Below, in pieces: positions 1 to 10,549 of a DNA stretch of 24,793 nucleotides; position 1 is the stretch's first letter, and the number at the start of each line of letters is the position of its first letter. The notes beneath the pieces are model-generated. The model searched no databases, had not been told where the DNA came from, and worked only from the letters and a program-made list of their open reading frames with translations. A program made the position numbers and the translations under genes. The stretch lies in assembly GCA_003640385.1 (NCBI GenBank), contig RCAB01000711.1, forward strand, positions 1 to 24,793, given 5' to 3'. Origin of the DNA: Setaria digitata (Eukaryota > Nematoda > Chromadorea > Rhabditida > Setariidae).

Positions 1-252
1 TTTTTTTTTTTCAAATGGTTTTGAACTAATCTCGAATTTGTTTCAGACTGTAGTCGATATTAGAAGGTTCAGCATAGTGTGAATGATTGCTATGATCAAC
101 TGGATGTGATTAGAGCAATTTTAGTTACTAATCAATTTATATATTAGATTTTCTGTTTTATTTTTTCATTGTATCCAGTAAAATTTTATTCCTTGAATGA
201 TTTGATCACTTCCGCTAAAATTTTTGTTGCTATAAGGAAGGCTAGCATTAGC

Positions 253-401
253 TTACTTAGCAAATTGGGCAGACTGTGATAGAAAACCTAGAACTTCAGG
301 AGTAGGAAACAGCACCATTTGGAGGAAATTAAATTTTGATATGGTTTCTGAAAAGCCCTGATCATGAAGGAAGCGCAGGAAATTTCTCATTCTTTTATAA
401 A
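253..401 (-). CDS. Possible last exon of an unidentified neighbouring gene
   Basis: After a good acceptor (cccacag) there are 48 open codons and TAA at 255-253, reading YKRMRNFLRFLHDQGFSETI, then SKFNFLQMVLFPTPEVLGFL and SQSAQFAK. The composition looks protein-like and the stretch is free of homopolymers, unlike the rest of the window. I do not recognise the family. The frame needs a phase-1 donor upstream; one candidate is listed next. Other frames nearby are also open, so this is weak. Confidence 0.28.
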
Positions 402-589
402 CTGTGGGAAAAATTAGGCGATATTTGTCTTCTAATGAAGTTCAAATGTTTCGGATTTTAAATTCAATAAATTTAACGATATGAAATAATGCTACTTTTG
501 GCAATTAGTACATTTTAGAGTAGCAAATCTTCTGTTTTACTTCCCATCAATGTAAATTGAAGGAAGTAATGTTGTATTCAGTGACATAC

Positions 590-671
590 TGAAGTGCCAC
601 GATTTTCGAAGTTTTCGCGCTGACATATATCGAGCATACATGATCTTGAATCGGTGATTGACACTTATCAG
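590..671 (-). CDS. Possible penultimate exon of the same unidentified gene
   Basis: Bounded by acceptor gtttcttcag and donor gtatgt, with 27 open codons in phase 0 reading LISVNHRFKIMYARYMSARK then LRKSWHF, and leaving in phase 1 to match the exon at 253-401. Two competing minus-strand frames span this stretch, including an 81-residue one starting MAIILANN at 792 and ending at 547, and a plus-strand frame (DILKCHDFRSFRADIYRAYM) is open too. Strand and frame are therefore uncertain. Confidence 0.2.
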
Positions 672-801
672 CTGAAGAAACAAGGTGGAAATGAGATTTC
701 GCCGACTTTTGAAAAGTGTTGCGACAGATTTGCGATTCGCTGGTTGTAGTGTTTAGGAAGTTATCGATGTTATTAGCTAGGATAATTGCCATCAATAATT
801 G

Positions 802-2095
802 GAGTTATTATCTTCAGATTATTTGTTCTAGTAATTTAGATACAACTTGTGTAGAAAGATCGGTCCTACATCTGACACTATGTTTGTTTTAAGAAACGCA
901 GAAAAGAAAACAGAAAAAAATGATTATAAATTGTTTTATTAATAAAAGTAGATTTTTTTTTTCTGATCACTTCAGCAAAATAGAATTACCTGTAAACTTA
1001 TAGTATTTTTAAAATGATATCAGTGATATCTTATCTGTTCCCACTGAACTGCTGTATTTGTTGCTCTTCTGATGGTGCAGGTTCTTTCTATTTCTTTTCT
1101 TTTTTTTTTTTTTTTTTTTTGGATTTATCCTAACTTTTTAGATTTAGATTAGCAACAAGACTTAATTCATTAAGCATTCTTTGACGTAAAAATAATAAGA
1201 GTTCTTTCCTCCAATTTGTATCCGTTGCGTTTCTTGCTATTTCCTTTAGCCAAAAAAATTCATTCTTCGAGAATGATTCTTGAAATTTAATGAGATGGAG
1301 GACAAAATTTTATTTTTTAGTTAACAATTTTGATTATAACGCTACACATCGGTTGTTGCTAAGATATAAAACAATTTTAGAAGTTTTAATAGCAATTTCA
1401 CATTTATGATTGCAATNATTGATATAAAACAATTTTAGAAGTTTTAATAGCAATTTCACATTTATGATTGCAATACTTTATATCACATATAAAAATGATT
1501 TTTCTATTCTCTGTTTTTTTTTTTTCTTTTTCACTGCTAACTTTCCGAATAAAAAAAAAAAAAAAAATTGAAAAACAATATTTCGATAATTATAGAGAAC
1601 TTTTAACTTATAACTGTGAAGATCTATTTACAATTGTATGCTGATTGGATAAGATTTGCAATAAGTTTTATAAAGGTCCATTTGATTAACAGAGGAAAAT
1701 ATTAGCCTTTGAGATTGTTTTCCTCCTTAAAAGCTTAGGCTAATTTACCTAGTTAATTAATATGTCACACTGAACTAAGAAAGGAATTTTTTGTGCACAC
1801 TATAGATAAGTTTTTTTTTTTTTTTTTTTTTTTTAGAGGAATTTAAGTCGTTTGCATCGAATAAAATTTAAATGACATCATTAGCAGTGTTAATTATCAA
1901 CAGAAATAAATAATTGCTCCTCTAAGTCTTAAAAAATTTTTTTCCTCTCTCATTTTTTACATTTTCAATCGGCAGATCAAAAAATTCAGTAAAAATAAAC
2001 AAATAAAAAAAAAAAAAAAAAACCAAAGAGCCAAAAAGTTAGAAATTCTTTGAAATACTGTAGAAATTTTCGAAACTGCACACTATACATATCAT
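802..2095. other. Spacer with no convincing gene
   Basis: Contains a 54-bp direct repeat around an N (1363-1474), a 21-base poly(T) at 1100-1120 and other A/T runs. Several short frames around 960-1080 are open on both strands but have no linked splice structure. Confidence 0.6.
1363..1474. repeat. 54-bp perfect direct repeat flanking the N at 1417
   Basis: Copies at 1363-1416 and 1421-1474 are identical, with n at 1417 and three bases (att) between. Most likely an unmerged contig overlap. Confidence 0.95.
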
Positions 2096-2233
2096 TTTAT
2101 TGTTGATTTCATTGAAGGAATTAAAGCAAACAAAAATTCGACACATTAATTATACATTAAAGTAAAAAAAAGGAAAAAACTAATTTATCAATTTGGGGAA
2201 AGTGAATTTTTCGTTTCTTTCCTTTCTTTCTTT

Positions 2234-2235
<2 letters not shown>

Positions 2236-2265
<30 letters not shown>
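2236..2265. repeat. Poly(T) run of 30
   Basis: The longest homopolymer in the window, preceded by a CTTT-rich stretch. A 29-base poly(A) at 4336-4364 and a 26-base poly(T) at 18250-18275 are similar. Such runs occur throughout the introns and spacer but not in the exons. Confidence 0.95.
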
Positions 2266-2268
<3 letters not shown>

Positions 2269-2428
2269 GGAATAATTAATTATCATTGTATTAAGAGGAT
2301 TATCGTTAATCTCTCAACATATCTTTCCTAGGGGCCTCGCTAAATATATTACATAAAAAAATAATGAAATAATAGATAAAATTTGCTAGTACTGTCAAAG
2401 TTTCGCATGTTTAGTGCATAGCAAAAAC

Positions 2429-2515
2429 AAATAATAATGACAATAGAATAATAATAATAGTAATAGTAATAGTAATAATAATAATAACAATAATAATAAT
2501 ACTAATAATAATAAC
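2429..2515. repeat. Degenerate (AAT)n/(TAG)n trinucleotide array
   Basis: About 85 bases of AAT/AAC/TAG triplet variants immediately downstream of the myosin stop, within the probable 3' UTR. Confidence 0.85.
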
Positions 2516-2613
2516 TTTATAAATTACATGCCAAATATGTGCATGCATTTAATGTTTGAGATAAAAATTTTCCTCAGGAATTGGAAAGCATTGGAAAAAA
2601 AAAAAGTTTTATC

Positions 2614-2745
2614 CTATAATAACTTACAAACTGATTGCAAACGTAAGCATGTTGGCAGTGATAAGGCTTCCAAATTAAATTCCGAATAAACGAATGGCTC
2701 AGAATTGAACGGTGTTAAATAGGTGCCCATCATAATTAGTGTATT
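2614..2745 (-). CDS. hum-2: Myosin V terminal exon 23 with stop codon
   Basis: Residues 900-942, then TAG at 2616-2614. LIMMGTYLTPFNSEPFVYSE and FNLEALSLPTCLRL correspond to LLMDAKHIFPVTFPFNPSS and LALETIQIPASLGL, and the chain ends within about one residue of the vertebrate C terminus. The last codons, TCAGTTTGTAAGTTA, contain a perfect donor-like GTAAGT. An alternative last exon is possible, but none is recognisable downstream. Confidence 0.92.
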   Translation of the reverse strand, partial: NTLIMMGTYLTPFNSEPFVYSEFNLEALSLPTCLRLQSVCKLL

Positions 2746-4331
2746 CTGGAAAATTATTACTTTAATTACTAAAATGTCTAAAAAAAAAAAAAAAGCAAAA
2801 ATAACTTAATTACTAAGCATTTAACATGATAATTTTGAAAAAAGAATTTTAAATTATTAAAAGTAAATTTTAGAAAGAAAACTTGAAATTATTTTAACAT
2901 TATTATTACAATAAAAATGGAAAATTTTCTATCATTTCAACTGAGTGCTTCAACAACAACAAAAAAAAAAAAAAAAAACTTACAATATCAGCATCTGTTC
3001 CGCCATTTGCTCTTGTCCTAGCATTTAACCTTTCCGAAACTTTAATTAAAAAATCAGCGCTTAATCGTCTTTCTTCAAAGCCATCTGTTGGCGCATAATG
3101 TTGTAATATTGCCATTACCTATATTTTATTAACAAAAATTTGATTAATTACTCAATTAGACAATAAATTAAAAAAAAAAAAAAGAAACCACACATTGTGC
3201 TATCTTTGTTTTTCTTTTTTTAAGAAATACCTCAACTAATATATGTAATTGTAATTATCTGCAAAGTCCTTAATGTACTATTATATTAATTTAGAGAAAT
3301 ATCAGAATTACAGTAATTTGGATGAATGTTGCAAAAATGCATAATTTTAAAACAATAAAATGTTTGTTTCTGTTAATTAAATTACAATCACAAGAATTTA
3401 ACCACTGCATTATCTTGACTTAATTGAAATTTTCCATTCGTTTAAGTTGTTTGAAAAAAAAAAAAAAAAAAAAAAGAAAAATTATCAAATTTACTTGTTT
3501 TGGTTTCAGCTTTGAAGTCATTTCACCGCATAATGTATCTAAATTTGATTCATCTTTTTTGGACTGTAGTAAGTGCGAAGCTTGCACTAGCGGTTCCAGT
3601 GTTTCACGATGGTTAGATAGACCGTTTGCTGCAAGCCAAGATTGTACTTCAGTAACATTATGTCTGAAAAAATTGAAAATTTAAATTTAAAAAATAATAT
3701 TGGAGAAGGTGTAAGTAAAGTAGTGCGCTAATACAAATAAATATAATTAATGGAAAAGTTTTCTTTTAGTGATAAAAATTGCACTTTAATAAAATTTAAA
3801 TATTTAAATTTGAAAGATAACAATGACGAAATATAAGCAGTAAGCGTATTAATGCAAATAATTTTTTTTTTTTTCTTGTTCAGTAATAAAAATTACACTT
3901 TAATAAAATTAAAAAAATGACACTGAGAAGGTGAAATTATTAAATCCATTAGTACAAATAAAACATAATTAATGAAAAATTCCTTTTCTTTTTGAGATCA
4001 TTAAAAAAAAAAAAAAAAAAGAAAAATTAGTATATGATTTTTACTTGATTTGTATGGCTTTCTCGAAATTGCATAACTCTTTCCTAAACATTAAATGATT
4101 TAGTGCTAGTGCGCAAATCCAGTAAGTCATTTGCCCGAATACTTGTCCAAGTAAGATCGAATCTGCGCCATACACTTTAAGCTTGTTTTGAATAAAATTT
4201 AGCTGAAAAAAAAAATGATTAAAAAAAAAAAGCAATAAAAGATAATTTAAATTTAATGAAGAAAAAAAGAAAAATGAATAAAATTGAACAAATAAATTTT
4301 GCTGAAAAAAAAAGAGAAATGGTTGTTTTTT

Positions 4332-4374
<43 letters not shown>

Positions 4375-7300
4375 CTTTATAATTAAAAACAAAGTAAGGG
4401 ACTAAAAAAAGAAAAAAAATCAAAAAGCGATAGAAATTGGAACGTATTACGGGAAGGAAGAAAGAAGCAAACTACAGAGTGATAGAAAAGTAGCTGATAA
4501 GTATAAATTAAATTCAAAAGTAACAATTAAGTGACGATTAGAAGTTAAACTAACAAGTAAAAATTAAACTGATTAAGTAAAAAATTGAAAATGAATAACT
4601 TTAATTCTTTATTTTTTACTTTGTCAATCCAATTTAATCAGTAATTAAAACGATAAATAAAGGGTTAGGGATAATTACTTCTCATTGTTTACACTCACCA
4701 ATTTAATTAAAACAAAAGTTAAATTGGCAAATAGAAATTGGAGATAATTAATTTCAATTTTTTTACACTTGTCAATTCAATTCAATCACCCAAAACAATA
4801 TTTAATTGACACATCGAAGTTAAAGATAATTAATTTTAATCTCTTTCACATTTACCAATTCAACAATTAAATTAACAAACAAAAAAAAAAAAATTAGTTC
4901 ATTTAACTTTAATTTTTCACACCTAACAATGTAATTAAATTAAAAATGATGTTAAAATGCAAAAATTAGAAGAGATAATTAATTTTGAATTCTTTTTTTT
5001 TTTTTTTATACCTACCAATTCAATTAAGTCATCTAAAGCACGCTGTGAACTTTGCTCCTTCATTGTTTGTTGTCGTTCACCATTTTTCAGATTTAAATTA
5101 TCACTGATCATCATTTTCTGACTTGATTCATGTTGCAATATAGCAGGAACTAGAAAGAGAAAATAATTTCCAATTTAACTTCTTTTTTTTTTCAATTAAA
5201 TATTTCATTCTTTTTTTTCTGAAAATATTTTAAAAATAAAATTTTTTTGTTGATTTTAGATTATTTTTCAAAAAAAAAAAAAAAAAAATAACCTATTTTT
5301 GGTGACAGTACTGGTTCAATGGCACGTTTTAAAAGATTCTGAAATGATTCTTCCACTCGTGCACGTAACTGATCACGTATTGGCGTTAGATCAAAACTTT
5401 GCATTCGTTGATTGTTTTGCTTTTCCGAATTAGCTACTGACCAATCGTAAATAAACAAGCAAAAAAAAAAAATGAATAACAAAAAATTAGAATAATTTAA
5501 AGATAATAATAAAAAACAAATGTTTCTTTTTTTTTTTTTTTTCGATATAAATGTATGATGCTTAGGGAAAAAAAAAAAAAGAAAAAGAAAAAATTGTTAA
5601 TTAAAAAATTTTCGAAAATTTTTTAATTCTTTTTTTTTTTTTGTTTTATTTTTAATCAAAAATACTTATCTGATTATTTTCACCACTGTATTGTCGTAAA
5701 AGATTCAGTAAGCGCCACGAATTAACCAACCATAGCGATAACACATCCATATCATTTGAATTCTACAGGAAAAAAAAAAAGAAAACGAAAAAATAAATTA
5801 CTGAAATAATAAAATTAATTAGAATTAATTAGCTTTTTTTTTTCAAAATTAACAAAAGGAAAGTTAATAAAAGATAAAAACAATAATGATCATTATTGAT
5901 TGTGATTTTAAAATAGAAAAAGTGGAATTTCAGTAGCAGCATAACAATCCCATTATATTATTGCTAATTACCAATCTTTCTTCTTCGCTCTAATTAGATG
6001 TAAAAATGATGATATGAATGCGATTTTATCCTGTGCTAATCATCATTTCATCCATATCTAACTTTAGTTCAATTTCATTCGTTAGGATTTCCGAAATTTA
6101 CAAAGGAATTAAAAGAAAAAAAAAACACAATTTGTTTATGTTTTTTTTTTTTAATAAACAATTAATGCAATCAGATATTTATGGAATTATTGAAAGAATG
6201 ATTTGTCAATCAATAAATGCTGAAATTTAAGATTTCTTAACTTGATCAAGTTGATTGATTTTATTTATTTTCTTCCCTTCCTTTTTTGCTCCTGGAATTT
6301 TGGAAAATTTGAAATTAACTGTCATAAATTAATAAACTGACAGCTAGGGTATCTTTTAGTATGACATGAACTGCAGAAAATAAGCCAGTAAGGCCAGCTT
6401 CATCCTTGATATGATCATAGTATCGAAAAGCTGCAAGCAGAAGATAGGCTGGCAAACATGGCGTTAAGAGACGAGCAAGCCTCGGTTTAAAATCTGCAAA
6501 TTAATATGAGCCTGGTGAAATTAATTCTATTATTGAATTCTGATTAAATGTCAATTATTTAATTTGCAATTAGATACCAATTATTTTTTTGCTACTAAAT
6601 ATCTATTAGAATCAAATATCGACTATCAAATTTTGATAAAATATTAATTATCTTNGAATTCTGATTAAATGTCAATTATTTAATTTGCAATTAGATGCCA
6701 ATTATTTGTTTGCTACTAAATATCTATTAGAATCAAATATCGACTATCAAATTTTGATAAAATATTAATTATCTTTTTTTTTTTTCCCTCCAAAATTTTG
6801 TAAATTTCATGGAGAATCTATCAAAAACATTTGTTACTGTTAAAATTGAAATAAATTTAAATTCTTCCAAATTTCTTTCTCATAATCAAACTTACCACAA
6901 ATAAGTATCCTTGTAAATTCAGGCACATTAAAAATTTCTAAAAGTGAAGAATGCTCAATGTTTTCTTTTTTAAGTGCTTCCAAGCGAATAATATCTGCAT
7001 CAGAAGTATTATCTAAAAATAGCAAAAATTAAATTGCATTTTTTTTTTCTCACTTTAAAGTTTTCTTTTTTTTTTTTTTTACATTTATCAACAAAATGAA
7101 TAATTTAAATGCGCAATACTTTAGTATATCTTCTAAATCATCCATAAATAATTCAAATATTTAATCTAACAATTTCAGGCCAAATTATTCTAAAAGAAAC
7201 TTTTTAACAATTTAATATAAAGCCAATTTATAATGTGAAAAACTCGCCTGCCTCATCATTAACTGTAATTGCTACAATTAGCTATTCTATAATGGTGAAA

Positions 7301-10300
7301 TTATGAAAATAATACAGGAGCAGAATGTAATATAAAATTTTAACCAAATGATAAAATTGTCCGTCCGGTATATCCACGTAGTTGTGCTCTTGTTTCACAT
7401 AGCTCATCAGATTGTCGATTGATTTTATCTTGCAAACTCTGAAGAAAGCATTAAATTTTACTACAACTATACAAATAATTTTAAAGATGATCTAGAAAAA
7501 AAAAAAAAAAGAAGAAAAAGAAATTATAAAAATAAAAAAAAAAAAAAAAAACGAGAATTAATCCGAAACAAATCAAGTAACTGAATTAATTAAATTAATC
7601 AAACTGATTCTAATATACTAAATATATTTTTTATCATTTACAAAAAGAGAAAAAAAAAAAAAAAAAAAATTCTCACAATGCTTTAAACTTAGAAAAGCGG
7701 AGGAAAAAACAATTTGCATTAATAAATTATTAAAAATTAAGTTTTCAATTTATTTCAAAACTATACCAAATTCTCGGATGCCAATTGATTCAGTTGCTGA
7801 TGAATTTCCGGTAATGTTTCCTCCACTGCTCCATTATCATCTAACGATCTCTACAATTATTTTTTACACAATTTCCTCTTTTTTTTTTTTTTTGTTTTTG
7901 ATTTTTTTTTTTTTTTTTTAAATTTTATTAACCGTATAATAAATGAATCATTTCATGTGCAATAATAATGCTAGATTATTTTTTTATCTTTCCCTCCTTC
8001 TAATCATTCTGTTTCTAACAACACTATTAATAAATTTTGTACAGAATAATTTTATTCTCAAACAAGGAACAAATCGTAATAAGTTTTGAGAAAATTAAAA
8101 TTTGAAAATTTTTAAAGTGATCTCTTAAAAAAAAAAAAAGAAAAAATAAAAAAAAAATAGACGAACTAATGAATCGAAAAAATTTTACAATTTTCAAGTT
8201 ATTTTTTTCTATTTCAGATAATGCTAATTATCAAAATATTCTCTAACCTAAACAAGAAGAAAAAACAAAAAAAAAAAAAAATTTTTTTTTTTGTTAATTG
8301 TAAATTTTAAAAAATTTCACTCACACTTCTGGAATGCGATAGAATATCACCATCAAGATCATTGATAGGAAATGTAAGCTGATAGAAATCAGATGGAGGT
8401 GGAGGTGATAAGAAATTTGATTTAGAATTCAAAGAGGAATACATGAACAGACTCGTTCATACACTTCAAGAATTTATCATTTTCATTTCAAATTATCGCC
8501 ATAAAGTAAGTTCTGATTAGTTCTCTAAATCATTCAAAAGCTATTTAATTCAACAAATAGCGCATAAATTAGATCAAAAAATAAATAAATAAATAAATAA
8601 AGAAAAAATAATTTCAAAAGAAAAAAAGAAAAAAAATGAATTAACAATTTCAATCTGCTTAAAATTGCAAATCATGCATAATATCAAGTGTAATTTATAA
8701 AATTTGCCGAATTAAAATCAACAACTATTATTAAATTATTAAAGAAAAAGGTGAAAAAAGAAAGAAAGAAAAAAAAAACACAATCCATACAAAATATCAA
8801 TCTTAAAATTATGCTTAAATTAATGCTATAAATATAAAATACTTATATATCAGAGCAAAAACTTCCCATCATTTTGTTATTATTGCTGATTTTAATTGAT
8901 GAAAATAGAAATTCAATATTTAAAATGATATGGAAAAATTGAAAAATTCACTGATATAGTGTTAAATTTTCATTCAAACACTAGTCATACTAAACTATGT
9001 TTATCATAAATGAGTGATAATTTTCATGAAAAATTGAAGACAAGAAAACTGCCAGATAATGTTAGTTGCACAAAATACCGTAAAATTTGGAGAGAAAAAT
9101 AAAAAAAAAAAAGGCATGAAAATAAACGAATAAATGAAATAAGCAGCAAACTTCATCAAAAAAAAAAAAAAATGAATGATAGAAATGAGAAGAATTTTTT
9201 TGAGAATTGATTAGGAAATGAATTTCATGAACTGATAATTTTAGCGGAATTATTTCCTTCTGAAAATGCTGATAAATGGAAAAGTTGAAAATTCTCGAGA
9301 ACTGCATCGAGATTTTCCTTTTCTTCTTAGCAGAATAATAGCAATTGCATTTATATAATTACCTAATAAAAATTAACAAACTGTTGTATTGAAACTAATT
9401 GAGCGCAATGTATAAAATTTTTAGAATTATGTTGAAAAAACTCTTTTGTTTCTTTTTGTGAACTAATAAAAGAAAAAAAAAAAAAAAAAAAAAAAAAAAG
9501 ATGATAAATCAAACTAGCAAAGTGTTGTTCTTATCATTTCTTTTTTCTCTTTTTAATGATAAGAACAGATAGATTAGACTGATAAGAAGCTGGGATGAAA
9601 AGTTATTACGACAAATTAGTGAATGGAATTCTCCAACACGACGAGTTGTTATGAACATTTCCTAGCTCAACTGTTATGTCATATGCGTGTTGGTGGGTGG
9701 GTATGTGGGTGCGGGTGGTGAGTAGGTGTGTCCAGGTCAATGCTGTGTGTAAGTAGGTGTGTATGCATGTGTGTGAGTGGTTGGTTCAATGGGTCTTTAC
9801 AGGTGAGTGGGCATGCGCGGGCGTGTATATGTGAGTGGGTGTACGTGGGCGTATACAGATGGATGAGTGTTAATGGATTTCTGCAGCTTTGTACAGGCAA
9901 GTGGGTATATGTTGGTGTGTGCAGGTGTGGGTGTGTGTAGGCGTGTGCAGGTGAGTGGGTGTACGTGGGCGTATACAGATGGATGAGTGTTAATGGATTT
10001 CTGCAGCTTTGTACAGGCAAGTGGGTATATGTTGGTGTGTGCAGGTGTGGGTGTGTGTGGGCGTGTGCAGGTGAGTGGGTGTACATGTGTTTATGGTTGA
10101 ATTGTGTGCAACATTCATTTAATTATTAAACAAATGTCACAGGAGAACAACCAATTTGTCCTCTTTTCCACTTATCATTAATAATAAACTTTAGATAACA
10201 TCAACAGAAAATAGTTAATTTTTAGAACGGTAGCAGTAATTATATTAGCCATCACAGCCGCTCAATTATCTTGACTTTGTTTTGTTTTTTATTTAAAAAA

Positions 10301-10518
10301 AAAGTGGAAATTGAAAAGAAAATATATATATATAATCATAATTTTATGTATATATATATACCAAAAAAAAAAAGTTATTCCAAGCTGGAAATTAAACGGA
10401 ATGAAAAGAAGTAATTTAAATTTAAATAATTGCTAAATAGTTGCACCGGCTAAAAAAGCACAATTGCAAATTAAACCGAAAAAATAATTCAATCTTTCGT
10501 TATGGTACCATTGCAGTT

Positions 10519-10549
<31 letters not shown>

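Larger units (their letters stand above)
2096..2613 (-). other. Probable 3' UTR of the myosin V gene
   Basis: Downstream of the stop lie an ATTAAA (2548-2553) and a TATAAA (2516-2521), both variant polyadenylation hexamers, and a canonical AATAAA at 2096-2101, all read on the minus strand. A degenerate AAT triplet array (2429-2515) and a 30-base homopolymer (2236-2265) lie inside. Which hexamer is used cannot be told from sequence. Confidence 0.35.

Noticed and set aside
46..170. Plus-strand terminal exon candidates after tttcag at 45
   Set aside because: Frames close after 11 to 24 codons, there is no independent support, and a minus-strand exon nearby is at least as plausible.
9490..9665. 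Minus-strand open frame (MFITTRRVGEFHSLICRNN...) next to the minisatellite, considered as an extra myosin exon
   Set aside because: The best exon boundaries (after gagctag, before gtaata) give phase 0 in and phase 1 out, which cannot fit between exon 11 and exon 12, both phase 0; competing plus-strand frame also open.
9679..10086. 135-residue minus-strand frame and overlapping 70-residue plus-strand frame, rich in His/Thr/Pro or Val/Cys
   Set aside because: Both are consequences of a 120-bp GT-rich repeat whose period is a multiple of three; no gene-like composition and no splice link to the myosin.
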